Positions 6,676 through 14,981 of a stretch of DNA of 64,000 nt are shown here, one piece after another (within the stretch, counting starts at the first letter, position 1; the number at the start of each line of letters is the position of its first letter). The DNA is taken from assembly GCF_026107455.2 (NCBI RefSeq), contig NZ_JAPCHY010000004.1, positions 310,001 to 374,000 on the forward strand. Direction: 5' to 3'. The DNA is from Xanthomonas chitinilytica. GTDB taxonomy: Bacteria; Pseudomonadota; Gammaproteobacteria; Xanthomonadales; Xanthomonadaceae. The notes beneath the pieces were generated by a model. The model saw only the letters and a program-made list of their open reading frames with translations. It made no database searches and was not told the DNA's origin. The position numbers and the translations under genes are program-made.

Positions 6676-7644
6676 TCAGCCCGTGCGCGGCCGCCTCGCA
6701 CGGCGCTTGCCGGCTGGCGGCAGGCCGACCAGCTCGGCCGGCAGCGCCGGGGTCGGCGTGCGCTCGTCCAGCGCCTCGCGCTTGAGCCAGTCGATCATCA
6801 GCTGCGCCGCCGGGCTCGGCGGCCGGTGGCCGGGATGGACCACGTAGTAGGCGTAGCGCGGCTTCAACGGCGGCCCCGGCAGCCGCACCAGTTCGTAGCG
6901 CTGCAGGTAGGGCTGGGCGATGTGCTTGCGCGCCAGTACCGCGCCGATGCCGTAGACGGCCGCGCGCATCGCGTCGGTGCTGTCGCTGAAGGTGTGCATC
7001 GGCGGCAGGTGCACGCCATGCACGCCGGCGGCACGGAACCAGTCGCGCCAGCCCTGCGGCGACATGTCGGTGAGCAGCGGCAGCCGCGCGATGTCGCCGG
7101 GCTGTTGCACGCCGGCCAGTTGCGGCAAGGCCGGCGAGGCCACCGGGAACAGTTCGTCTTCCATCAGCAGGTGCGCGCTCAGCCCCGGCCAATGCCCCGG
7201 CCCGTAGCGGATGCCCAGGTCCGGGCCGCCCTCGTCGAACCGGGCCAGGGTGCTGCCGGTCTGGATCTCCAGCCGCACCTGCGGATACGCCGCGCAGAAC
7301 CGCGACAGCCGCGGCAGCAGCCAGCAGTACGACAGCGAGCGCAGCGTGGTCAGCCGCAGCGGCACGCTGCCGGCCTGCGGGTGCAGGTTGCCGGCGACGG
7401 TGGCGATGTCGGCCAGGGCCGCGCCGGCGGCATCGGCCAGCTGGCGGCCTTCGGCGGTGAGGGTGACGCCGCGGGCGTGGCGCTGGAACAGCACGGTGCC
7501 CAGCAGCGCTTCCAGCTTGCGCACGTGGTGGCTCACCGCGCTGGCGGTCAGGTGCAGTTCCTCGGCCGCGTGGGCAAAGTTCTGGTGGCGCGCGGCGACG
7601 GCGAAGACACCGAGTGCGGGCAGCAGGGAAGGGCGGAGGTTCAC
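6676..7644 (-). CDS. LysR family transcriptional regulator (GcvA-like)
   Basis: 322 residues from a GTG at 7644. An N-terminal LysR helix-turn-helix (ALGVFAVAARHQNFAHAAEELHL..SAVSHHVRKLEALLG) is followed by a substrate-binding domain in two lobes. Features such as DLGIRYGPGHWPGL and the SP(A)LPQL segment place it among GcvA-type regulators, which in relatives control glycine cleavage or beta-lactamase genes. No gcv or bla gene is adjacent. It is divergent from the 86-aa protein/DMT transporter pair with about 105 bp between, which suggests it controls that pair. The frame is open well upstream of the start, but the family alignment begins at VNLRPSLLPALG. Target and inducer are unknown. Confidence 0.85.
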   Translation of the reverse strand: MNLRPSLLPALGVFAVAARHQNFAHAAEELHLTASAVSHHVRKLEALLGTVLFQRHARGVTLTAEGRQLADAAGAALADIATVAGNLHPQAGSVPLRLTTLRSLSYCWLLPRLSRFCAAYPQVRLEIQTGSTLARFDEGGPDLGIRYGPGHWPGLSAHLLMEDELFPVASPALPQLAGVQQPGDIARLPLLTDMSPQGWRDWFRAAGVHGVHLPPMHTFSDSTDAMRAAVYGIGAVLARKHIAQPYLQRYELVRLPGPPLKPRYAYYVVHPGHRPPSPAAQLMIDWLKREALDERTPTPALPAELVGLPPAGKRRARRPRTG

Positions 7645-7749
7645 GTCCAGGCACGCATCAGATTTGTGGCTTGGCGCGATACTACGCGCTTGTCCGGGCG
7701 CCGGCGGCGGCCGATCCTGATCGCCCTTTCCCCCGGTGCCGATACTGCA

Positions 7750-8010
7750 ATGAGCGTCACTCCATCCTCCGCCGCGACGGGCGGCCGCGAGTACCGCGCG
7801 GTGTTCGATTTCGAGATCGACTTCAGCAACGGCGGCGGCCTGCAGGGCCAGGACTTCCGCCTGGACATCGCCGGCGACGACATCGACGATGCCGCGCTGG
7901 CCGAACGGCTGGTGCGCGACCTGCGGCTGCTGATGGTCGGGCAGGTGCGGATCCTGCGCCGGCGGGTGATCGCCGAGGCGCACAAGCGCGGCGTGGAGGC
8001 GACGGCATGA
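7750..8010 (+). CDS. Conserved hypothetical protein, 86 aa
   Basis: Starts MSVTPSSAATGGREYRAVFDFEIDF, then a run rich in Asp and Gly (DFRLDIAGDDIDDAAL) and a C-terminal basic helix (RLVRDLRLLMVGQVRILRRRVIAEAHKRG). No family recognised. The last four bases overlap the start of the DMT transporter (ATGA), so the two are almost certainly translated from one message. The alternation of hydrophobic and acidic residues suggests a small soluble alpha/beta protein in the cytosol. It may be an accessory to the transporter or simply share its regulation by the divergent LysR protein. Confidence 0.6.
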   Translation: MSVTPSSAATGGREYRAVFDFEIDFSNGGGLQGQDFRLDIAGDDIDDAALAERLVRDLRLLMVGQVRILRRRVIAEAHKRGVEATA

Positions 8011-8897
8011 GCGCGCTCCCGGCCGAGGCGACGGCCAGCCGCGACTGGCGCACGCCGCTGGAACTGCTGCTGCTGGGCGCGATCTGGGGCGGCTCGTTCC
8101 TGTTCATGCGCATCGCCGCCACGCCGTTCGGCGCGACCGCGCTGGTGGAACTGCGGCTGGCGGCCGGTGCGCTGGTGCTGATGCCGTTCCTGTGGCAGGC
8201 GCGGGCGCAGTTCCCGTTGCGGCTGTGGCCGCGACTGGCGCTGATCGGGCTGATCAACTCGGCCATTCCCTTCGTGCTGTTCGCCTGGGCGGCGCAACGC
8301 GCGCCGGCGGCGATCGGCGCGATCTGCAACGCGATGACGGTGCTGTTCGCGGCGCTGGTGGCGTTCGTGTTCTTCGGCGAGAAGATCGGCGTGCGCCGGG
8401 CGCTGGCGCTGCTGGTCGGGTTCGCCGGGGTGGTGGTGCTGGCGACCGCCAAGGTGTCGGGCCTGAGCGTGACCACCGCGGTGTTCGCCGGCGCACTGGC
8501 GGCGTTGCTGTATGGCGTCGGCGTGAACCTGGTCAAGCGCTACATGGCGGGCTTGCCGCCGGCGGCATCGGCCGCGGCCACCCTGAGTTGCAGCGCGCTG
8601 CTGCTGCTGGTGCCGGCGGTATTGCAATGGCCCAGCGCTCCGATCCCGCCATTGGCCTGGGCCGCCGCGTTGGCGTTGGGCGTGCTGTGCACCGGCCTGG
8701 CGTTCCTGATCTTCTACCGGCTGATCCACCGCGTGGGTGCGGCGCGTGCGTCCACCGTCACCTACCTGGTCCCGTTGTTCGGCGTGCTGCTGGCCTGGCT
8801 GTTCCTGGGCGAGCCGGTGACGCTGGCGATGCTCGCGGCGGGACTGCTGATCCTGGGCAGCGTGGCGGTCAGCCAGTACGCCCCGCGCAAGCGCTGA
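8007..8897 (+). CDS. EamA/RhaT-family (DMT superfamily) transporter
   Basis: 296 residues with ten predicted transmembrane helices arranged as two EamA repeats. The first repeat starts at ELLLLGAIWGGSFLFMRIA and ends with FFGEKIGVRRALALLVGFAGVVVL; the second starts at FAGALAALLYGVGVN and ends with FLGEPVTLAMLAAGLLILGSV. The paired FxGE motifs before the last helix of each repeat are a hallmark of the family. Members export amino acids, nucleosides or drugs, or import metabolites; the substrate here cannot be read. It overlaps the upstream 86-aa gene by 4 bp and is divergent from a GcvA-like LysR gene. Inner membrane. Confidence 0.9.
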   Translation: MSALPAEATASRDWRTPLELLLLGAIWGGSFLFMRIAATPFGATALVELRLAAGALVLMPFLWQARAQFPLRLWPRLALIGLINSAIPFVLFAWAAQRAPAAIGAICNAMTVLFAALVAFVFFGEKIGVRRALALLVGFAGVVVLATAKVSGLSVTTAVFAGALAALLYGVGVNLVKRYMAGLPPAASAAATLSCSALLLLVPAVLQWPSAPIPPLAWAAALALGVLCTGLAFLIFYRLIHRVGAARASTVTYLVPLFGVLLAWLFLGEPVTLAMLAAGLLILGSVAVSQYAPRKR

Positions 8898-8952
8898 CGA
8901 TGCGGCAGGGCCGGTCCGGCGGAGTGCCGGTCCGGCCCCGGCGTCCCATGCG

Positions 8953-9882
<930 letters not shown>

Positions 9883-10046
9883 CCGCTGTCGGCAGTGCCG
9901 CCGATTCTGCGCGATCCGCCCCGGCCGCGGCCAGCCGCCGGCGTCACGGGGTGCTCCTGTCGGAAGGGGGCGTTACTAACAGCACATTCGCTATACCGAA
10001 GTGAATAGTAGTGTTTGCTTCAAGCTAGCCAGCCAGGAGCCGGGCG

Positions 10047-10412
10047 ATGAGCGACACCGAAGCCCATCTGAAGAAATTCCAGAAGGAACTCAGCGCCGGT
10101 ACGGTATCGCTGGCGCTGCTGGCGGTACTGGCCAAGGCGCAGGAGCCGATGTACGGCTACCTGATCGCCAAGGAGCTGGAACGCGTCGGCAGCGGAGTGC
10201 TCAGCGGCAAGCAGAGCGCGCTGTATCCGGTATTGCGCAACCTGGAAGGAGCCGGGCTGCTGGAAAGCCATGTGGAGCCGTCGGTCTCCGGACCGCCGCG
10301 GCGCTACTACCGCATCAACGACGACGGTTGGGCAGCGCTGCGGCAATGGGCCGCGGCCTGGTGCGCCACCCGTGATTCCGTGGATTCAGTGCTGGGAGGG
10401 ATGACCGAATGA
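10047..10412 (+). CDS. PadR family transcriptional regulator
   Basis: 121 residues with the PadR winged helix: VSLALLAVLAKAQEPMYGYLIAKELE, QSALYPVLRNLEGAGLLESHVE, and PRRYYRINDDGWAALRQW (wing and C-terminal helix). It has the short C-terminal extension of the PadR-s1 subfamily. AGGAG lies 9 nt before the ATG. Its last four bases overlap the start of the following HAAS/sensor membrane protein (ATGA), a common two-gene pairing in which the regulator controls its own operon. The sequence just upstream (about 9981-10018) is AT-richer than the surroundings and contains an imperfect inverted repeat, a candidate autoregulatory site. Ligand unknown. Confidence 0.9.
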   Translation: MSDTEAHLKKFQKELSAGTVSLALLAVLAKAQEPMYGYLIAKELERVGSGVLSGKQSALYPVLRNLEGAGLLESHVEPSVSGPPRRYYRINDDGWAALRQWAAAWCATRDSVDSVLGGMTE

Positions 10413-11398
10413 ACCGAGAGACCGAAGGCGGCCGGCCGTTGCCGACCACCATTCCCGAATACCTGGCGCAGCTGCGCGCGGCCCTGGCCGGGGCCGACCC
10501 GGCGATGATCCAGGACGCGCTCTACGACGCCGAGGAATATCTGCGCTCGGAACTGGCCGAACAGGCCGGCAAGAGCGAGGCCGAGGTGATCGCCGGGGTG
10601 GCGGGCAGCTACGGCGCGCCGGAAGAGGTGGCCGAGATCTATCGCGAAACCGAGATCACGGTCAGTCGCGCGCTGCGCACCCCCAGTGCCGGGGCGGCTC
10701 CCGCCGTTGGCACCATGGCGGCGACAGCGGCCGCGGCCGGTGCCAGGGCGGTTCCGCCGCAGATGCCGTCGGCCGGATCGCGCTCGTTGCCGGGGCGCTT
10801 CTTCGGCGTGGCGCTGGAGCCGCGTACCTACGGCGCGCTGTTCTACATGCTGCTGTCGCTGGCCACCGGCACCTTCTTCTTCACCTGGGTGGTGACCGGC
10901 CTGTCGCTGTCGCTGGGCCTGATGGTCCTGATCATCGGCATTCCGGTGGCGGTGCTGTTCTTCGGCTCGGTACGCGGCCTGTCGTTGCTGGAGGGGCGGC
11001 TGGTGGAGGCGCTGCTGGGCGAGCGCATGCCGCGCCGGCCCCCCTATGCCGACCGCAGCCAGGGTTGGCTGCAACGCATCGGCGCCATGTTCACCGATGG
11101 CCGTACCTGGCTGACCCTGCTGTACTTCGTGCTGATGCTGCCGCTGGGCATCCTCTACTTCACCATCGCCACCACGCTGTTGTCGCTGTCGCTGGGACTC
11201 ATCTGGTCGCCGATCGCGGCGTTGTTCACCGGCGTCCATCCGGGCATCTACATCAACGGCCAGCAGATGCTGCCGATGTGGCTGACGCCGGTGATGGCGG
11301 TGCTCGGGGTGATCCTGCTGTTCGTCACCCTGCACCTGGCCCGCGGCATCGGCCGGCTGCACGGGATGATGGCCAAGCACCTGCTGGTGCGGCTCTGA
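10409..11398 (+). CDS. HAAS domain plus putative sensor-domain membrane protein
   Basis: 329 residues. Residues about 10-80 form the HAAS/DUF1700 helical domain (YLAQLRAALAGADPAMIQDALYDAEEYLRSEL..GSYGAPEEVAEIYRETE), an N-terminal module often fused to membrane domains next to PadR regulators. A Pro/Ala linker leads to a C-terminal half with four hydrophobic helices in two pairs (LFYMLLSLATGTFFFTWVVTG, LGLMVLIIGIPVAVLFFGSV, LLYFVLMLPLGILYFTIATTL, LTPVMAVLGVILLFVTLHLA), matching the putative sensor membrane domain family. Role unknown; an envelope-stress function is inferred only from the pairing with PadR. It overlaps the PadR gene by 4 bp and is followed by a strong terminator. Confidence 0.8.
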   Translation: MNRETEGGRPLPTTIPEYLAQLRAALAGADPAMIQDALYDAEEYLRSELAEQAGKSEAEVIAGVAGSYGAPEEVAEIYRETEITVSRALRTPSAGAAPAVGTMAATAAAAGARAVPPQMPSAGSRSLPGRFFGVALEPRTYGALFYMLLSLATGTFFFTWVVTGLSLSLGLMVLIIGIPVAVLFFGSVRGLSLLEGRLVEALLGERMPRRPPYADRSQGWLQRIGAMFTDGRTWLTLLYFVLMLPLGILYFTIATTLLSLSLGLIWSPIAALFTGVHPGIYINGQQMLPMWLTPVMAVLGVILLFVTLHLARGIGRLHGMMAKHLLVRL

Positions 11399-11422
11399 GG
11401 CATCGCCGGAGCGGAAATGAAG

Positions 11423-11453
11423 AAGGGCGGGATGCATCGCGCATCCCGCCCTT
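11423..11453 (+). terminator. Rho-independent terminator of the padR operon
   Basis: A 13-bp stem AAGGGCGGGATGC / GCATCCCGCCCTT with a 5-base loop is followed by TTTCGTTT. It lies 25 bases after the stop of the HAAS/sensor gene. Confidence 0.9.
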
Positions 11454-11474
11454 TTCGTTTGGTCCTGCCGGCTG

Positions 11475-11535
11475 TCGCGACTGACGTCGCTCCTACAAGG
11501 TCTCCTGGCTGTTGTAGGAGCGACGTCAGTCGCGA
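11475..11535. repeat. REP-type inverted repeat, copy 1
   Basis: A perfect 24-bp inverted repeat: the left arm (11475-11498) begins TCGCGACTGACGTCGC and the right arm (11512-11535) ends CGTCAGTCGCGA, with a 13-base loop. It is one of a family of at least four full copies in this window. Confidence 0.9.
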
Positions 11536-11603
11536 GCTTTCCGAGCGGCAACGGGGTACGTGCTTCTCCCCTGGAATGGGGAGAAGAACCTTCCGTCTGC
11601 CGC

Positions 11604-11678
11604 TCAGCCCTGCGCGCGGCGACGCAGCGGAGTGACGTTGCTGACGGCCTTCCGGCGTAGCTTGGTGGCCGGCGGCTG
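11604..11678 (-). pseudogene. Duplicated 3' fragment of the PHB depolymerase gene
   Basis: Read on the minus strand, 24 codons and a stop reproduce the C-terminus of the intact gene at 11823: QPPATKLRRKAVSNVTPL then RRRAQG and TGA, against QPPAAAKPRRKAVSNVTPL then RRRAQG. Three of the differences are synonymous (CGT/CGC, ACT/ACC, GTC/GTG) and the indel is a whole codon. The fragment therefore diverged while it was part of a translated gene. There is no start or upstream coding sequence, so it is a relic. Confidence 0.8.
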
Positions 11679-11694
11679 CTCGTCCTGCTGGTTG

Positions 11695-11755
11695 TCGCGA
11701 CTGACGTCGCTCCTGCAAGGTCCCCAGGCTGTTGTAGGAGCGACGTCAGTCGCGA
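11695..11755. repeat. REP-type inverted repeat, copy 2
   Basis: Same 24-base arms as copy 1 (11695-11718 and 11732-11755) with one change (TCCTGCAA in the left arm). It sits 68 bases beyond the stop of the depolymerase gene and may serve as its transcription end or mRNA stabiliser. Confidence 0.85.
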
Positions 11756-11822
11756 GCTTTCCGAACGGCAACGGGGAGCGTGCTTCTCCCCTGGAATGGG
11801 GAGAAAACCTTCCGCTTGCCGC

Positions 11823-13139
11823 TCAGCCCTGCGCGCGGCGGCGCAGCGGGGTGACGTTGCTCACGGCCTTCCGGCGCGGCTTGGCGGCGGCCGGCGGCTG
11901 CGAATGCGCGGCGAAGAAGTCGCGCAGCTGCGGGTAGACCACTTCGCGCCAGCGGCGGCCGCTGAAGATGCCGTAGTGGCCGGCGCCTTCGACGATGAAG
12001 TGGCTGCGGCGCTCGGCCGGGATGCCGGTGCACAGCGCCTGCGCCGCCTCGGTCTGGCCGAGGCCGGCGATGTCGTCCAGCTCGCCCTCGACGCTCAGCA
12101 GCGCGGTGTCGCGGATCGCCGACGGGTCGACGTGCTCGCCGCGCACGTACCATTCGCCGCGCGGCAGCAGGAATTCCTGGAACACCACGCGGATGGTGTC
12201 CAGGTAGTACTTGGCTGGCATGTCCAGCACCGCGTTGTACTCGTCGTAGAAGCGGCGGTGGGCGTCGGCGTCGTCCATGTCGCCCTTGACCAGGTCGGTG
12301 TAGAAGTCCCAGTGCGACATCAGGTGGCGGCTGGGGTTCATCGACATGAAGCCGGCGTGCTGCAGGAAGCCCGGGTACACGCGCCGGCCCTGGCCCGGGT
12401 AGGGCGCCGGCACGGTGTGGATGACGTTGTTCTCGAACCACGACAGCGGGTTGCGCGTGGCCAGGTTGTTGACCGCGGTGGGGCTGCAGCGGGCGTCGAT
12501 CGGCCCGCCCATCATCACCAGCGAGCGCGGGGTGGGCTCGCCGCGGCTGGCCATCAGCGACACCGCGCCCAGCACCGGCACCGTCGGCTGGCACACGCTG
12601 ACCACGTGCAGCTTGTCGGCGCCGAGGTGGCGGATGAATTCCTGCACGTAGTCGATGTAGTCGTCCAGGCCGAACTCGCCTTCGCTGGCCGGCACCATGC
12701 GCGCGTCGATCCAGTCGGTGACGTAGACGCGGTGGTCGCGCAGCAGCGTGCGCACGGTGTCGCGCAGCAGCGTGGCGTGGTGCCCGGACAGCGGCGCCAC
12801 CACCAGCACGGCCGGCTGCTGCAGCATCGCTTCCACCTTCGGCGTCTCGTTGCTGTGGCGCTTGAAGCGCAGCAGCTTGCAGAAGGGCTTTTCCAGCTCG
12901 GTCAGCTGCGCGACGGGCACGATGTCGCCGTCGAGCTCGATCTCGTGGATGCCCCACTCGGGCTTTTCGTAGTCCTTGCCGATGCGGTGGAACAGCTCGT
13001 TGACCGCGGCCAGGCGCTCGGCGCCGGGCAGCGACGACCACCAGTGACCGGGATTGGCGAAGAACGTGGCGTTGGCCTGTGCCTGATGCACCCAGGGGGC
13101 GAGCAGGTTGCGGGTCAACTCATGGAGTTGATAGAGCAT
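11823..13139 (-). CDS. phaZ: Intracellular polyhydroxyalkanoate (PHB) depolymerase
   Basis: 438 residues, the usual length for intracellular PhaZ. The catalytic cysteine motif SVCQPTVPVL places Cys at residue 183, the Asp at 355 (VEGELDD) and the His at 388 (VEGAGHYGIFSG), the same positions I recall for the Cys-Asp-His triad of Ralstonia PhaZa1. No signal peptide is present, so it should act on native PHB granules in the cytoplasm, releasing hydroxybutyrate. The basic C-terminal tail (KPRRKAVSNVTPLRRRAQG) is Arg/Lys-rich. No pha synthase or phasin gene is within the window. The 3' end has been duplicated downstream next to a REP element. The ATG at 13139 is the only good start. Confidence 0.92.
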   Translation of the reverse strand: MLYQLHELTRNLLAPWVHQAQANATFFANPGHWWSSLPGAERLAAVNELFHRIGKDYEKPEWGIHEIELDGDIVPVAQLTELEKPFCKLLRFKRHSNETPKVEAMLQQPAVLVVAPLSGHHATLLRDTVRTLLRDHRVYVTDWIDARMVPASEGEFGLDDYIDYVQEFIRHLGADKLHVVSVCQPTVPVLGAVSLMASRGEPTPRSLVMMGGPIDARCSPTAVNNLATRNPLSWFENNVIHTVPAPYPGQGRRVYPGFLQHAGFMSMNPSRHLMSHWDFYTDLVKGDMDDADAHRRFYDEYNAVLDMPAKYYLDTIRVVFQEFLLPRGEWYVRGEHVDPSAIRDTALLSVEGELDDIAGLGQTEAAQALCTGIPAERRSHFIVEGAGHYGIFSGRRWREVVYPQLRDFFAAHSQPPAAAKPRRKAVSNVTPLRRRAQG

Positions 13140-13310
13140 GCCGGATCAAATATGTACATTCATATGTTGCCGCGCAGCATAGCGCAATCGTGCCGGACCC
13201 GCGTTAACGCCGGGACCGGCGTCGCTCCCGGGGAGCCTGCGCGGCAAGGGGGCGCATTCCGGCAATGCGGGCGAGCCAGCGGACCACCTTTCGCCAGGAC
13301 GCGGGATCGC

Positions 13311-13904
13311 TCAGCGGCCCCGTTCCAGCGCCGCCGAGTGTCCTTCCAGGGCCGGTGCCAGCCAGCAGTGGGAGCCCGCCGCGGTGAAGCCGACGCCGGC
13401 GAACTGGCGCCGGTACCAGCTGGCCGGCCGCGACTGGAAACCCTCGTGGTCGCCATCGAACTCGTCCTCGGCGGCGAAGGTTTCAAGGAACGCCACACCG
13501 CCGCACAGTTCGGCCAGTCCGGGCAGGCCCTGGCGCAGTTCGCGGCTGGGAACGTAGTGCAGCACGTCCGAGCACACCAGCAGGTCCACCGGCGCGCAGG
13601 GCCGCAGCCAGGCGAAATCGCCGAAACGCGCCGGGTGCAGGTTGCGGGTGCGGCCGTAGCGGCGCACCGCGTAGTCGCTGCTGTCGAAGCCCATGTACTG
13701 CGCGCGCGGGCGCAGCTTGAGCAGCGGTGCGCGCCAGGCGCCCTCGCCGCAGCCGATGTCGAGCACGCTGCGGAGCGGGCGCTCCAGGTAGTACTCGGCC
13801 AGCGAAACGGCCAGTGCCACCTTGCGTGCCAACCGTGCGCCGCCACCGATGTCGTCGCGCCGGTACCAGCGCTGGAAATAGGCCTGATCGTAGTGCTTGT
13901 CCAT
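13311..13904 (-). CDS. Class I SAM-dependent methyltransferase
   Basis: 197 residues with a Rossmann methyltransferase core: motif I VLDIGCGEGAW near residue 46, an acidic residue ending strand 2 (MGFDSSDYAVRRYG), and motif IV-like VDLLVCSDVLHYVP. The N-terminus (MDKHYDQAYFQRWYRRDD) and the absence of a substrate-binding insertion suggest a small-molecule methylase. Substrate unknown. The frame stays open to 13970, but the start at 13904 is preferred because a longer form would run into the start region of the divergent HemJ-like gene. It is divergently transcribed from that gene with 64 bp between the starts. Confidence 0.8.
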   Translation of the reverse strand: MDKHYDQAYFQRWYRRDDIGGGARLARKVALAVSLAEYYLERPLRSVLDIGCGEGAWRAPLLKLRPRAQYMGFDSSDYAVRRYGRTRNLHPARFGDFAWLRPCAPVDLLVCSDVLHYVPSRELRQGLPGLAELCGGVAFLETFAAEDEFDGDHEGFQSRPASWYRRQFAGVGFTAAGSHCWLAPALEGHSAALERGR

Positions 13905-13968
13905 GTACGCCCGTTGCCGTATCGGCGAAAATGCCGCACATCCTACGCCAGCCACCTGGAGCGCGCGC

Positions 13969-14421
13969 ATGCAGGCCTACTTCTGGATCAAGTCCTTCCA
14001 TCTGGTGTTCGTGGTGGCGTGGATGGCCTCGGTGTTCTATCTGCCGCGGATTTTGGTGAACCTGAGCGAGGCGGCCGGGCAGCCGCAGGTGGTGGAGCGG
14101 CTGCAGCTGATGGGCCAGCGCCTGTACCGCTTCGGCCACCACATGTTCGGCCTGGCCTTCCTCCTCGGGTTGGTGTTGTGGCTGGGTTACAAGGTTTTCC
14201 CCGCGTTCCCGACGATGGTGGGGGCGGGCGCCGGCTGGCTGCATGCCAAGCTGGGGCTGGTGGTGTTGCTGCTGGCCTATTTCATCTTCAGCGGCCGCTG
14301 GCTCAAGGCCACGCTCAAGGGCCGTGCGCTGCCGTCCTCGCGCGCGCTGCGCTGGTTCAACGAACTGCCGCTGCTGCTGTTCGTGCCGGTGGTGTGGCTG
14401 GTGATCGCCAAGCCGTTCTGA
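13969..14421 (+). CDS. CopD/HemJ-like integral membrane protein, candidate protoporphyrinogen oxidase
   Basis: 150 residues, four transmembrane helices, with the conserved start WIKSFHLVFVVAWMASVFYLPRILV (His and Trp in helix 1), LYRFGHHMFGLAFLLGLVLWL (His in helix 2), AGWLHAKLGLVVLLLAYFI (His-Lys in helix 3) and a basic loop before helix 4. This is the UPF0093/HemJ pattern, in which a heme-binding membrane protein oxidises protoporphyrinogen IX. CopD-type copper proteins share the fold, so the assignment to HemJ is likely but not certain. The ATG at 13969 is preceded by GGAG. Inner membrane. Confidence 0.75.
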   Translation: MQAYFWIKSFHLVFVVAWMASVFYLPRILVNLSEAAGQPQVVERLQLMGQRLYRFGHHMFGLAFLLGLVLWLGYKVFPAFPTMVGAGAGWLHAKLGLVVLLLAYFIFSGRWLKATLKGRALPSSRALRWFNELPLLLFVPVVWLVIAKPF

Positions 14422-14468
14422 GGCGGGGGCGTCGGGCAGGCCGGCGAGGCAACAGCCGCTCGAAAAGC

Positions 14469-14530
14469 TCGCGGCTGACGTCGCTCCTACAACGTCTCTC
14501 CGCTCTTTGTAGGAGCGACGTCAGTCGCGA
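14469..14530. repeat. REP-type inverted repeat, copy 3
   Basis: Arms 14469-14492 and 14507-14530, identical in layout to the copies at 11.5 and 11.7 kb (one base differs in the left arm). This and copy 4 fill the 345-bp space between the HemJ-like gene and the 61-aa gene together with the terminator at 14721; nothing else is seen there. Confidence 0.9.
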
Positions 14531-14617
14531 CAGAGGAGCATCGGCTGCCTTCTCCGGAGGACAAGAGCCGGAAAGTCGGGGGGACTCTCCGGTTGCCTTG
14601 TCGGTTGCCCGAAAAGC

Positions 14618-14679
14618 TCGCGACTCACGTCGCTCCCACAAGGTATTCCCGCTATTTGTAGGAGCGACGTGAGTCGCGA
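14618..14679. repeat. REP-type inverted repeat, copy 4
   Basis: Arms 14618-14641 and 14656-14679, with the variant core ACTCACGTCGC / GCGACGTGAGT. The compensating change on both arms keeps the stem paired, which suggests selection for the folded structure. Confidence 0.9.
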
Positions 14680-14720
14680 CACGGGGGCGCCACGATCCTC
14701 TCCGTCGGGTCAGGAACGAA

Positions 14721-14744
14721 AAAACCGGCCCTCGGGCCGGTTTT
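14721..14744 (-). terminator. Rho-independent terminator after accA and the 61-aa gene
   Basis: AAAACCGGCCC at 14721-14731 pairs with GGGCCGGTTTT at 14734-14744. On the minus strand the stem is followed by a T-rich run. It ends the transcript that reads through accA and the small membrane protein gene. Confidence 0.85.
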
Positions 14745-14766
14745 CCGCTGGTGCCTGGCGGGCGCG

Positions 14767-14952
14767 TCAGAGCACCGCCAGCAGGATCACGCCGATCGCG
14801 AACAGCCAGCACACCGCCACGAACCAGGCCAGCAGCAGGTTGACGTCGAACACGCGGCGCTTGCGCACCAGCCGGTTGACCGCGGCCACCAGCAACGGCG
14901 GCACCACGAACAGCAACAACGCCCACAGCCACAGGTGGCTCTCGAAGTTCAT
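14767..14952 (-). CDS. Small membrane protein, 61 aa
   Basis: Two hydrophobic helices (LWLWALLLFVVPPLLVAAVN and LLLAWFVAVCWLFAIGVILLAVL) joined by a basic loop (RLVRKRRVFDV). A clear AGGAG precedes the ATG. It lies 29 bases after accA on the same strand and before a shared terminator, so it is probably the last gene of the accA transcript. It resembles the many superinfection-immunity-like or DUF-type two-helix proteins, but no family can be assigned with confidence. Confidence 0.7.
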   Translation of the reverse strand: MNFESHLWLWALLLFVVPPLLVAAVNRLVRKRRVFDVNLLLAWFVAVCWLFAIGVILLAVL

Positions 14953-14981
14953 GGCGTTCCGCTCCTGGGGGACCGGAAGGA

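Larger units (their letters stand above)
11471..11910. repeat. 220-bp tandem duplication (two diverged copies) carrying a REP hairpin and a phaZ tail
   Basis: Copy 1 (about 11471-11690) and copy 2 (about 11691-11910) align over their length with an offset of 220 bases. Each contains a REP inverted repeat, then GCGAGCTTTCCGA..GGCAACGGGG, CTTCTCCCCTGGAATGGGGA, CCTTCCG and the last 24-25 codons of the PHB depolymerase gene on the minus strand. Scattered substitutions and a 3-base indel show that the duplication is not recent, or that copy 1 came from a diverged allele. Confidence 0.85.

Noticed and set aside
9981-10018. Clean PadR operator before the padR gene
   Set aside because: The inverted repeat around AACAGCACATTCGC is too imperfect to name as a site; left as a possibility in the padR entry.
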